From: Caballeronia sp. dw_19
GTDB lineage: Bacteria; Pseudomonadota; Gammaproteobacteria; Burkholderiales; Burkholderiaceae
NCBI RefSeq assembly: GCF_018449515.1
Contig: NZ_JAAVUQ010000002.1
Coordinates: 62,001 to 126,000, forward strand
Length of the DNA stretch: 64,000 bases
Direction: 5' to 3'
Every line of letters starts with the position of its first letter. The stretch's first letter is position 1. A program made the position numbers and the translations under genes. Under the pieces are notes generated by a model. That model did not search any database. It was given only the letters and a program-made list of their open reading frames with translations, and had not been told where the DNA came from. Shown here piece after piece: positions 8,689-16,149 of this stretch.

Positions 8689-9221
8689 CCTTCGGCGAAT
8701 TCATGAAGTTTCTGGCGCTGTGCGGGTATCCGGCGCAGGGCAGCGCACTCGCCGGCGGCGGCGTAGCCGGGCTGAAATCGCCAGGCGTTCTCGCCCAATC
8801 CGCAGTCCCGGCCAGCGTGACGGGAACGGCCGTGGAAACGACCCTGGCGTCCATTGTGATTCCGGCGGGCGCGCTCAAGGCTAATGGTTCGTTGCGAGTA
8901 ACCACGCTTTGGAGCTATCCGAACAACGCCAATACCAAAACCGCGAAAACATACTTTGGGGGCATCGCCTTTAGCAATAAAGCGCTGACCACGTCTTTGT
9001 CGAATCAGATGCAGACGATCGTCCGCAACCGTGGTGTAACTAATAGCCAAGTTAGTTCAGCGCCCACCGCGGCCAGTGACTACGGATCATCCGGAGCGGT
9101 CGTTCAGGCAGCCGCGATCGACACGACCCAAGCGCAAACCCTGCTTATCACCGGAACATTGGCGACGATTGCTGACACCTTGACGCTTGAAGCCTACACC
9201 GTGGAAATCCTGAACCCATGA
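8685..9221 (+). CDS. beta-rich phage protein of unknown function
   Basis: A 178-residue protein, coupled to its neighbours by ATGA overlaps at both ends. After a short N-terminus (MTFGEFMKFLALCG) and a Gly/Ala-rich linker, the rest is rich in Val, Thr, Ser and Asn with alternating hydrophobic residues (VETTLASIVIPAGALKANG onward), suggesting a beta-sandwich. It could be a decoration or adhesin-like virion protein delivered from the post-lysis position. I do not recognise a named family. Confidence 0.6.
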   Translation: MTFGEFMKFLALCGYPAQGSALAGGGVAGLKSPGVLAQSAVPASVTGTAVETTLASIVIPAGALKANGSLRVTTLWSYPNNANTKTAKTYFGGIAFSNKALTTSLSNQMQTIVRNRGVTNSQVSSAPTAASDYGSSGAVVQAAAIDTTQAQTLLITGTLATIADTLTLEAYTVEILNP

Positions 9222-9388
9222 TCGCGATCCCCGCGGTGACCGATCCAGAAAGCGGCGTTCAATCGCCTTCAACTCCAATTCCCGCTGACGCTATCGCTGT
9301 CGTATGCGATGGGGCGACGTACACGGTTTATCAGACGGGCGATGCACTTCCGGATGCGCCGCCGCAGGACGATGGCGTCGATCGCTAA
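9218..9388 (+). CDS. very small phage protein (56 aa)
   Basis: A 56-codon gene that begins with an ATGA overlap (ATG 9218-9220, upstream stop 9219-9221) and ends at TAA 9386-9388. The product begins MIAIPAVTDPESGV and has a short beta-like core (AIAVVCDGATYTVYQTGD) with an acidic tail. Small proteins of this kind end many Burkholderia phage late operons, but the function is unknown. Translational coupling is the main reason to call it real. Confidence 0.55.
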   Translation: MIAIPAVTDPESGVQSPSTPIPADAIAVVCDGATYTVYQTGDALPDAPPQDDGVDR

Positions 9389-9790
9389 CCCCGTCGGTGC
9401 CCGTCAGCAACGATGCTCCCGTGCGTTAAAAATGCCCGCTCTTCGACGGGCTTCCCTCGTTGATGCTGAGCCGTTATTCAGTCCGTTTTGTCATTCCCTC
9501 GCACGTTCCTGATCGGCAAATTCCCGCAGTGAGCTCCACACAGTAATACAGCCAACCGATTACCAGTAAGAGCATTCAGTGCGGGTCTTTCCTCGGCATC
9601 ATTCATAGCGTCCTCTTCGCGAGACTTTTGGTTACGCCAGACACATTTTGTAACGTGTCGGACGTAAGCATGCTCATCGTTTACGAGGAAGCGTGATGTT
9701 CGGTAACGCACGAGACTCACAAAAAAAGCGTATACCCGCATGGGAACGGCGTATCTGCACGGGCGTGTCCTTCGTCATGGGATTGCTGGA
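9389..9790. other. non-coding stretch after the last phage gene
   Basis: No convincing gene. A short hairpin (GCCCG 9434-9438, CGGGC 9447-9451, eight-base loop, weak T tract) could end the phage late transcript. A 42-codon minus-strand frame starting at 9606 has a GAGGA-type ribosome site but no other support. Confidence 0.5.
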
Positions 9791-10087
9791 TCAACGTCCA
9801 TGGCCGCCACCACCATGGCCGCCGCCGTGACCTCCGCCGTGGCCACCTCCATTCCAATGGCCGCCGCCGTGGGGATGTCCGCCTCCGCCCCAATAGCCTC
9901 CACGATGACCACGGTAGTAACCACCGCCGCCGCCGCTCCAAATATTCACGGTTCCGTACGTTGGCGCGTAATAACCCGGCGCATAGCCGTAGCCGCCATC
10001 GTCGTAGGGTCCATATCCGTAACCAGGGGCTATCGCGCATCCGCTCAAAGCCGCCGCTGCTGCGAGAACTGCAACTATCTTTAGCAT
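9791..10087 (-). CDS. His/Gly/Tyr-rich lipoprotein
   Basis: A 98-residue lipoprotein: signal peptide with lipobox LSGC, then a Tyr/Gly/Pro-rich section (GYGYGPYDDGGYGYAPGYY) and a C-terminal array of Gly-Gly-His units. Such His-rich surface lipoproteins could bind transition metals, but that is inference from composition. Two tandem ATG codons (10090 and 10087) follow AGGAGG; the second has the better spacing. It lies between the phage late genes and the tRNA-like fragment, so it may be prophage cargo, although similar lipoproteins also occur as ordinary Burkholderia genes. Confidence 0.7.
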   Translation of the reverse strand: MLKIVAVLAAAAALSGCAIAPGYGYGPYDDGGYGYAPGYYAPTYGTVNIWSGGGGGYYRGHRGGYWGGGGHPHGGGHWNGGGHGGGHGGGHGGGGHGR

Positions 10088-10239
10088 CATTCCTCCTGCA
10101 TGTAATTGTCAGAAAGGAATGTGCGGATGAAGTTCTTGCTTAATTGTGTCCGGCGATTACAGGGGCGCCGGTTTGCGGGCTTTGTCCCACTCGTCGCGCA
10201 GCGTACGCGATCGGTCTATATGTGGTGGCTGGAAGGGGG

Positions 10240-10280
10240 CGGACTTGAACCGGTAAGCCGTTAGGTGGCGGATTTTGAGT
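10240..10280 (-). other. tRNA-Leu(CAA)-like fragment, probable prophage attachment core
   Basis: Read on the minus strand, 41 bp run from an anticodon loop (CTCAAAA, anticodon CAA) and its 3' stem (TCCGC) through a class II variable arm (ACCTAACGGCTTA) into a T arm (GGTTCAAGTCC). The match to a tRNA-Leu stops within the T stem, and there is no 5' half, acceptor stem or D arm, so this is not a working tRNA. A truncated tRNA segment beside a prophage end is what site-specific integration into a tRNA gene leaves behind. The intact gene would be at the other end, outside the window. Confidence 0.6.
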
Positions 10281-10290
10281 ACGACATTCA

Positions 10291-10336
10291 CGTCTTGCGC
10301 CCAAAAAACCGATCGTCTTGCGCCCAAAAAACCGAT
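10291..10336. repeat. perfect 23-bp tandem duplication
   Basis: A 23-bp unit beginning CGTCTTGCGCCC and containing a run of six A occurs twice without a gap (10291-10313 and 10314-10336). It lies just outside the tRNA-like fragment, at the likely junction of prophage and chromosome. Confidence 0.85.
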
Positions 10337-10457
10337 CCAAAATGGCGCTGTATGTCGTTGATTATAAAGTGTCCAATAGTGTGTTTTGGTGGTCTCATAC
10401 AGACGTCGAGAACCAGCTCTCAGCACCGCCCAGCAAAGCCCTGCAAAGAACTGATGG

Positions 10458-10799
10458 TTGTATCGCTTCGATTCACGCCAGCAGAGCGTGACTGTACGGG
10501 GTCAACCCGTGCAATTGAGCGGCACGCAATTCCGGCTGGCGTTGCTGTTTTTCTCGAACATCGGGCGCGTCCTGTCGCGCGATCACATCTTCGCGATGGT
10601 CTGGGGACGCGAGTTTCGCGAGTCCACACGGACCATCGACAGCCACGTGTCACGCTTGAGGCTCGCGCTGATGATCGAGCCGATCAATCACTTCCGCTTG
10701 CAACCCGTGTACAAGAGCGGCTATAGGCTGTTGCATCTTTATGGCGACACCGTCGATGAAACGCACATGCATGAGGAAGCCGCTGCTTGCACTGCGTGA
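10458..10799 (+). pseudogene. OmpR-type winged-helix fragment (receiver domain missing)
   Basis: 113 codons matching only the DNA-binding domain of an OmpR/PhoB response regulator: GQPVQLSGTQFRLALLFF, then the recognition-helix region RTIDSHVSRLRLAL and the wing YKSGYRLL. There is no receiver domain; the frame is closed by a stop just upstream and begins only with a TTG. It sits next to the probable prophage junction, so loss of its 5' part by insertion or deletion is plausible. A free-standing winged-helix protein is the alternative. Confidence 0.55.
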
Positions 10800-10823
10800 T
10801 ACATGCGTGGTGTCTGAAAATGA

Positions 10824-10851
10824 ACAAGCCGTCGCTGGACGGCTTGTTCTT
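10824..10851 (-). terminator. strong hairpin between the fragment and modBC
   Basis: A 12-bp perfect stem (10824-10835 with 10840-10851) and a four-base loop. On the minus strand it is followed by ATTTTC, so it most likely ends the mod operon; it could also stop rightward transcripts. Confidence 0.7.
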
Positions 10852-10873
10852 GTGTACCTGATGCCTCAGCCCG

Positions 10874-12712
10874 TCAAATGGACCAGATAGTTAATTTATC
10901 GATGTCCACCGAGAACCGATGTGTTGTGCCGGTCTTCAGGCGAGCGTCATCGCTGGGAATATCGAAGATCACACCGCAGACTTTCAGCCGTGCATAACGG
11001 TCTCCACGCCGCAGTTCGATACCTTCGACCGTACCCTGGAACTTACCTTCGTCGCCTTCCTCAGACGGCATGATCGCAAGCGCGGGCAGTCGCCACATCA
11101 CAGTTTGTCCCACGGGTATCGCGCTATTACCCGCAATGTCCAGGCGTAACTCACCGCCCAGTTCGACCGTGTTTGCTTCAAGCATGCGTCCTTGCCCGAC
11201 ATTGTGAAGCCCAAGCAATTCCGCCACGCGCATTGAAGCGGGGCGTTCGAAGACATCGCTCACCGGTCCCGCCTGAAGCACACGGCCGTGCTCGATCAGC
11301 AATACTTCGTCGGCGAGCAGCGCAGCTTCATCGGGATCATGAGTGACGATCACCGTGACCGCCGATATCTCACGCTGCAGTGCCCGCAACGATTGCTGCA
11401 GACGGCGCCGCCGCGGGGTGTCGAGTGCGGCGAAGGGTTCGTCGAAGAGCAGTAACTGGCTATGCTGCGTGAGTGCCCGAGCAAGCGCCACGCGCTGACG
11501 CTGACCGAATGAAAGTTCACGCGGCAAGCGGTTAAGCAGCGTTGAAAGACCCAGTTGATCGACCCATTGGCGCGCGCTCGCGGCATCCGCATTCAGCGGG
11601 AACGCCAGTTGTCGCGCGACCGTCATGTGCGGGAACAGACCGTAGTCCTGCGGCATATAACCGATCCTGCGCTCTTCGGGCGGCAGGGCATCGAGAGGAC
11701 TTCCACCCAGCGTCACGGTAGCCGTCTGTCCGTCTTCAAGCCCCGCGATCAGGCGCAACGTCAGCGACTTGCCCGACCCCGACGTGCCGATGATCGCAAG
11801 CCGCCGTGTCTGCGGCGCCCACGCAATGTCGAGATCGAAGCTGCCAAGACGCTTTTTCAACACGATGCTCAGGCGGCGATCGTCTTTATCCGGGACCGGG
11901 TGTGCGGGGACGGTGTCGTCGGCCTCATCGCCATTGAGAAGTTCCGGGCTCAACGAAGCGCGCCCTTTGCGGCTGTAGATGGACAACGCTGCACACGCAA
12001 TGGCAATGGCGAGCGTAGGCAACAGCAAGGGCATCATGGCCGGCAAGCCCTGGCCGCCGAACACCACATACGTATAAACCGGCAGCGAGTACGGGTGATA
12101 CGCGACCATGACGGTCGCACCGAACTCGCCGAATGCACGCAGCCACGCCAGCGCCAGTCCGGCGCTGATTGCAGGCCATGCAACCGGCAGCGTGACGCGA
12201 AAGAAGCGGCTGCCGGCACGATGTCCCAGCGTGGCGGCCACGTCCTCGAACATGGGATCGACGGCAGCGAACGCGGAGCGCGCCGCGATGATCAGGAACG
12301 GCGCCGCGACAAACGTTTCAGCCAGCACGATGCCGGTGAACGAGTCGGTCAGCGCGCCGCCGGTCAGTTGTCCGACCCAGCTATAAGGGCCGAGAAGAAA
12401 CAGCAGCAAGACGCCGCTGGTGAGCGGCGGCAAGGCGAGCGGCAATTGCACGACAAAGCCCAGCAACGCCGCCTTGCGCGAATTTGACCGGGCGAGCAGG
12501 TAACCCAGCGGCACGCCGCCCAGCAAGATGACGAGCGACGCAACGCTCGCGCTGCCCGCCGATACCGCCACCGCCGACAGCGTGCTAGTCCAGTCGACCC
12601 CGTGCCAATCCGCCGCGCCGACCTGCGGGATGCTCGCGAGGAAGGGCGCGCACAAATAGACTGCGAGCAGCGCTGCAAGCCACAGCAGTGGACGCGCAGC
12701 GGTGCGTTTCAT
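10874..12712 (-). CDS. modBC: molybdate/tungstate ABC transporter, fused permease (ModB) and ATPase (ModC)
   Basis: A 612-residue fusion. Residues 1-250 are a binding-protein-dependent permease with about six membrane segments and the cytoplasmic EAA loop (AATLGHRAGSRFFRVTLP, about 159-176). After a charged linker (about 250-280) comes the ATPase: Walker A GTSGSGKS (309-316), signature LSFGQ (400-404), Walker B LLLFDEP (420-426). The last ~110 residues look like a ModC C-terminal TOBE/Mop-type extension. In most bacteria ModB and ModC are separate, so the fusion fixes a 1:1 ratio. Its start overlaps the stop of the binding-protein gene (ATGA), and the pair is one operon ending at a hairpin. 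Confidence 0.9.
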   Translation of the reverse strand: MKRTAARPLLWLAALLAVYLCAPFLASIPQVGAADWHGVDWTSTLSAVAVSAGSASVASLVILLGGVPLGYLLARSNSRKAALLGFVVQLPLALPPLTSGVLLLFLLGPYSWVGQLTGGALTDSFTGIVLAETFVAAPFLIIAARSAFAAVDPMFEDVAATLGHRAGSRFFRVTLPVAWPAISAGLALAWLRAFGEFGATVMVAYHPYSLPVYTYVVFGGQGLPAMMPLLLPTLAIAIACAALSIYSRKGRASLSPELLNGDEADDTVPAHPVPDKDDRRLSIVLKKRLGSFDLDIAWAPQTRRLAIIGTSGSGKSLTLRLIAGLEDGQTATVTLGGSPLDALPPEERRIGYMPQDYGLFPHMTVARQLAFPLNADAASARQWVDQLGLSTLLNRLPRELSFGQRQRVALARALTQHSQLLLFDEPFAALDTPRRRRLQQSLRALQREISAVTVIVTHDPDEAALLADEVLLIEHGRVLQAGPVSDVFERPASMRVAELLGLHNVGQGRMLEANTVELGGELRLDIAGNSAIPVGQTVMWRLPALAIMPSEEGDEGKFQGTVEGIELRRGDRYARLKVCGVIFDIPSDDARLKTGTTHRFSVDIDKLTIWSI

Positions 12713-13584
12713 CGAGTCGCGTCGATCACAGCCTGGAGGGACGGCGGCATGGCCTGGGCGTTACCGGTGATCGCGGGTTTGATGACGTCGACACCGTGTT
12801 CCTTAAGCAACTCGCGGCCCTTCTCGCTGAGCAGGAAGTCGACAAAGCGCGTGGCGCCCGCCGAGTTCGGTGCGTCGCCGAGAATGGTCAGCGTATAGCT
12901 CGCCTTGGCTTGCAATTCGGGTGCGGGACGCAGGGACGGAATCTTCAGGTCGGAGGTCTCGGTGGAATAGAAGAAGCCCGCGTCGAGTTGTCCGGATTGC
13001 AAGCGACCGACCAAGGTTTCTTCAGGCAGGACCTGATCGGGATTATCGGCGGCACCCAGCGTCTTTTCGACCAGATCCGGCTGGTGATAAAGCTCGGCGG
13101 CCTTGTTCACCATCTCGACGGTGAACGCGCCCTTCGGGTCCAGTTTGGGATCGGTCCGGCCGATGCGAATACCCGGCTCCTGCAAGACCTTGTCCCAGCG
13201 CTTGGTCTTGAAGTCGGCGGCAAATTTGCTGCGCGGGTTATAGCCGATCATCAGCGGCGATTCGGCGAACGTGACATACCACGTCACGTGGTCGCCGTTG
13301 GCCGCACCCATCAGGCTCGTGTTGACCTTCGGGCTCGCGCTGATGAACACGTCGCCGCGACGCAGTTTGCCCTTGATCTCGTTGGCGATCTTGTTCGAAC
13401 CCGCCGCATAGCCCTGGAAATGCAGGCCGGTTTCCTTTTCAAAAGCGGGGCCGACACTGCGCTCCATCAAATTGACGAGCGACCCGGCATACAACACGTT
13501 TACGGCGTTTTCATCCGCCACGGCGGCATGGCTCAAGAGCGCGCTGGCCATGACCGCAACCGACACCATCACCTTACGGATCAT
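12709..13584 (-). CDS. modA: periplasmic molybdate/tungstate-binding protein (ModA/WtpA-like)
   Basis: A 291-residue secreted binding protein with a Sec signal peptide (about 1-23, cut after SHAAVA). The mature N-terminus NVLYAGSLVNLMERSVGPAFE and the block GSNKIANEIKGKLRRGDVFIS are typical of the WtpA/ModA-like oxyanion-binding group; the AGSL start leans towards WtpA, which prefers tungstate as well as molybdate. I place the start at 13584 behind GGAG, because the longer frame adds 56 residues before an obvious signal peptide. It is the first gene of a two-gene operon. A ModE-type dyad lies 25-48 bp upstream. The substrate is inferred from family and context. Confidence 0.85.
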   Translation of the reverse strand: MIRKVMVSVAVMASALLSHAAVADENAVNVLYAGSLVNLMERSVGPAFEKETGLHFQGYAAGSNKIANEIKGKLRRGDVFISASPKVNTSLMGAANGDHVTWYVTFAESPLMIGYNPRSKFAADFKTKRWDKVLQEPGIRIGRTDPKLDPKGAFTVEMVNKAAELYHQPDLVEKTLGAADNPDQVLPEETLVGRLQSGQLDAGFFYSTETSDLKIPSLRPAPELQAKASYTLTILGDAPNSAGATRFVDFLLSEKGRELLKEHGVDVIKPAITGNAQAMPPSLQAVIDATR

Positions 13585-13608
13585 TTGATTCTCCACGTTG
13601 ATAAAGGG

Positions 13609-13632
13609 CGTAATAAAGGGCGCTATATTACG
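13609..13632. promoter_or_regulatory. ModE-type operator in front of modA
   Basis: CGTAATAA-N8-ATATTACG. The arms are part of a longer dyad: GGCGTAATA at 13607-13615 mirrors TATTACGCC at 13626-13634. The geometry (8-8-8) is that of the E. coli modA operator as I remember it (CGTTATAT-N8-ACATAACG). It lies 25-48 bp upstream of the modA start, where a bound repressor would block transcription. Confidence 0.65.
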
Positions 13633-13819
13633 CCGAGACTTAACTTGTTCGCTAACTTCATCGACAGACATGGACATGTTTTGCGCGGCGATTCGTCCCA
13701 AGCGGGGCGGCGTGGTGCGGTTACACTTGTGGCCTGCAATGCAGATGACCATAGCAACATGTGCGTCCTGAGATCCGGGTGATCCACGCCTTCGAAGGAC
13801 GCCGCAACCGGAGATGAAT

Positions 13820-14248
13820 ATGCGAACAAGTGCCCGAAATCAATTTGTCGGTGAAGTGGTGGACGTCAAGCACGGCGCGGTCAATGACGAGATCTTGCTG
13901 CGCGCCAATGACGGCCTGGAGATTGTCGCGGTGATCACGCATGGCAGCGCAGCATCGCTTGGGCTGGCCGCCGGCAAGGCTGCGTTCGCGCTAGTCAAGG
14001 CATCGTCCGTCATTGTGATGGTCGATGTGGCGGATAGCCAGGTATCGGCGAGGAACCGCTTTGCCGGGACGGTGTCGGCCGTGACCACGGGCGCCGTGAA
14101 CAGCGAAGTCATTATTACTGTCGCGGGCGGCGCGCAAATTGCCGCTATTGTCACGAACGAAAGCGCGCAACGGCTGGCGCTCGCCAGCGGGAAAGCGGCC
14201 ACGGCGATCTTCAAGGCGTCGAGCGTGATTATCGGCGTGGATGACTAA
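13820..14248 (+). CDS. di-Mop molybdate-binding protein (molbindin type)
   Basis: A 142-residue cytoplasmic protein made of two Mop domains in tandem, about residues 4-70 and 76-142, each opening with SARNxF and closing with a KASSVI motif. Mop domains oligomerise and bind molybdate at their interfaces, serving as a store or sensor. I chose ATG 13820 because GGAG (13810-13813) is correctly spaced for it and not for ATG 13814. It is divergent from modA. The window has no other Mop protein except the ModC tail, and the local ModE lacks Mop domains, so this protein may supply the sensing half in trans (inference). Confidence 0.9.
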   Translation: MRTSARNQFVGEVVDVKHGAVNDEILLRANDGLEIVAVITHGSAASLGLAAGKAAFALVKASSVIVMVDVADSQVSARNRFAGTVSAVTTGAVNSEVIITVAGGAQIAAIVTNESAQRLALASGKAATAIFKASSVIIGVDD

Positions 14249-14271
14249 CCTTCTCGCTAATCCGTGCTGCG

Positions 14272-15198
14272 TCAGTTCAGCGGAATAACCCGCAGGGTAC
14301 TGGCGCTGTCAGCGGATTTCGGCCGGTCTATGACGTACAACATGTGATGCGCCGGGTCGATAGCGACGCCGCGCGCATCCTCGAAATCGTTTGCGATGAC
14401 GGCAACCGATTCATCGGGGCTTATCCGGCAAACCGCCGTCGAATTGCATTTTGTATAGAGCGTGCCGTTTGAATCGATGGTCAACAGGTCGGGTCCGTTG
14501 ATCTTGATTACCGTTGTGCTCAGGCCGCCGCCTTGAGCATGGTTGATCAGTCTGGACAGGCTGGTCTTCAGGATCATGTTGTCAGTCTGATCCGATATAA
14601 AAACGGTGTCGCCTTGTACGGCTATGCCAACGGGCTTGGCCAATCCAGTCAACAGGTTGTGTTCGGACGCGGTGTGGGTTGAGACATCGTAAGTAATCAG
14701 GCTGAGGCCGCCCGTTGCCGGGCTATTGCCGTTCTTGACGAACCAGGTCGAGAGTATTTTTCCCGTACCAATTGCCGCCAGTCCCAGTCTTCGCCGCATT
14801 GGATCGGTGCCCGACAGGGGCGAGACGGACCTGTCTGCGCCAATGTCGAACACGGCGCCTGCTGTGCCGAATCCGAATCGTCCGACCAGTAGCGAACCGG
14901 TATCCGCGATGCTCACCTGGCTTAGCGCATTTCCTTGTCCGGTGACCACGGGAATGGCGGCAAACGGTTTGAATGTCTTGCCGTCGGCCGATGAAAGCAC
15001 GCTATTGGTCTTATCGTCAGTGATAAAGATCGTGCCATCAGCTGGGCGGATCGCAATGCCATTTGCCCGTGCATCCAGTGTGACGCGTTGTGGCGCACTT
15101 ACGATTTGCGCCGAGCTGCAACCGGATAGCGCGATGACCGCAGCGGCGGTCAGGGTACTTGCGAGCGTTAGGACGTAGCGGGTGAGACGCTGGGACAT
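14272..15198 (-). CDS. lipoprotein with NHL/SMP-30-like beta-propeller
   Basis: A 308-residue lipoprotein, lipobox LSGC with the acceptor at Cys27. The mature protein contains repeating blades with the look of NHL or SMP-30-type propellers: ANGIAIRPADGTIFITDD, KPVGIAVQGDTVFISDQT, ARGVAIDPAHHMLYVID. No catalytic residues can be named with confidence. It lies between the mod genes and the small molybdopterin-fold gene but has no ModE-type dyad of its own, so membership of the molybdenum set is not shown. A periplasm-facing scaffold or binding role is possible. Confidence 0.75.
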   Translation of the reverse strand: MSQRLTRYVLTLASTLTAAAVIALSGCSSAQIVSAPQRVTLDARANGIAIRPADGTIFITDDKTNSVLSSADGKTFKPFAAIPVVTGQGNALSQVSIADTGSLLVGRFGFGTAGAVFDIGADRSVSPLSGTDPMRRRLGLAAIGTGKILSTWFVKNGNSPATGGLSLITYDVSTHTASEHNLLTGLAKPVGIAVQGDTVFISDQTDNMILKTSLSRLINHAQGGGLSTTVIKINGPDLLTIDSNGTLYTKCNSTAVCRISPDESVAVIANDFEDARGVAIDPAHHMLYVIDRPKSADSASTLRVIPLN

Positions 15199-15562
15199 CG
15201 TATTTTCCTTGGCCTGTGCGTGGGTCTGAGGCCATCAATATATCGCTTTAGGCGGCCAGGGTTGGTACTGGGCCGATTCACGGCTAGTGGCCGGGGTTTT
15301 TAATGCCGGGCGCTAACCCTGAAACCGCCAATACCCCGGAATAGACCCCTTCCAACGATCGCCAGAACTCAAAACCCGCCCACCGGCGCGAATTCAAAAT
15401 CAATCGCCTGATTTGGCAACGTGCCATCCTGGCGCGCATATGCGCGGATTTATATGTTGCCTATTGTTCGCGCACTGACTTGCCGACCGCGACAGCAGCG
15501 TAATATTCACGTGGATATAATGCAGGACAAGCCGCCTGCAACCGGCCCCTGGAGGATGAGAA
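15199..15562. other. intergenic region with the promoter of the molybdopterin-fold gene
   Basis: No gene seen. The left part carries the lipoprotein promoter. The right part holds a perfect TATAAT (15516-15521) inside a ModE-type dyad, 42-47 bp before the ATG of the next gene. Confidence 0.5.
15499..15522. promoter_or_regulatory. ModE-type operator in front of the molybdopterin-fold gene
   Basis: CGTAATAT-N8-ATATAATG, the same 24-bp plan as the modA site, with the right arm containing a perfect -10 hexamer TATAAT. It ends 41 bp before the start at 15563, so binding would occlude RNA polymerase. Confidence 0.55.
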
Positions 15563-16063
15563 ATGAGTGATGCGAGTGATGCCCATTCCCACGCAGTCGC
15601 GTTCGAAACCACTGCGAAAGCCGTCATATCGCTTGAAGGGGATTTTCTGCGGCCATTGACCGTCGATCTTGCGGAATTCAGGGAGCAACCCAATGTAGTT
15701 GCCGATCCGTTCGATTTGCGCTGTTATACGACGAACCGGTTTATCCGCAGCGTCGACACCTATCGCGGGGTGTTGCTGAAAGACCTGATCTTGAAAGCCG
15801 GACTGCGGCCCGAGCCTAAGGGCGAGTTCAAGCGCACAGTGTTCATTGCGGTCGCGCACGATGGCTACGCGGTCACCTTCTCATGGCACGAACTGTTCAA
15901 TACGCCCGTGGGTGAGCGCGTCATTGTCGCGCATGAATGTGGGGGCCGCTCGCTTAGCACCGAGGATGGCGTACCCATTCTGTTTTCAGGCGCGGATATT
16001 CTTCCGGCACCCCGTCACGTGAAGCGGCTTGTGCGGATCGTGGCGCGGGTGTTGACGGCCTGA
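15563..16063 (+). CDS. small sulfite-oxidase-fold (molybdopterin-binding domain) protein
   Basis: A 166-residue cytoplasmic protein that I read as a compact version of the oxidoreductase molybdopterin-binding domain: VISLEGDFLRPLTVDLAEF at the start, TYRGVLLKDLILKAG, VAHDGYAVTFSWHELFN and the end VKRLVRIV. It is much smaller than real sulfite oxidases and has no haem or dimer domain. Cys54 lies roughly where the Mo-ligand cysteine would be and Cys125 is in HECGGRSL, but I cannot say that either binds molybdenum. GGAGGATG precedes the ATG. The ModE-type dyad upstream ties it to molybdenum supply. It could be an enzyme, a pterin carrier or a sensor. Confidence 0.75.
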   Translation: MSDASDAHSHAVAFETTAKAVISLEGDFLRPLTVDLAEFREQPNVVADPFDLRCYTTNRFIRSVDTYRGVLLKDLILKAGLRPEPKGEFKRTVFIAVAHDGYAVTFSWHELFNTPVGERVIVAHECGGRSLSTEDGVPILFSGADILPAPRHVKRLVRIVARVLTA

Positions 16064-16103
16064 GTTGATCGCCTTATATCCGGAAATCCCTGATGCCTAT
16101 TAC

Positions 16104-16130
16104 GGCAAGCGCCTTTTTGCAGCGCTTGCC
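16104..16130 (-). terminator. hairpin at the 3' end of the porin gene
   Basis: GGCAAGCGC (16104-16112) pairs with GCGCTTGCC (16122-16130) across a nine-base loop between convergent genes. A T tract is lacking on the minus strand, so it may act as a weak or protein-assisted terminator. Confidence 0.45.
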
Positions 16131-16149
16131 GGCCACCGGAAACAACGAA

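Noticed and set aside
10220..10290. A functional tRNA gene on the minus strand
   Set aside because: Only the anticodon-loop-to-T-arm part is present; the T stem loses pairing after three base pairs and there is no acceptor stem or D arm.
15222..15245. ATATATCG near the lipoprotein promoter as a sixth ModE-type site
   Set aside because: Only one arm is present; the sequence where the other arm should be (GGGTCTGA) does not match.
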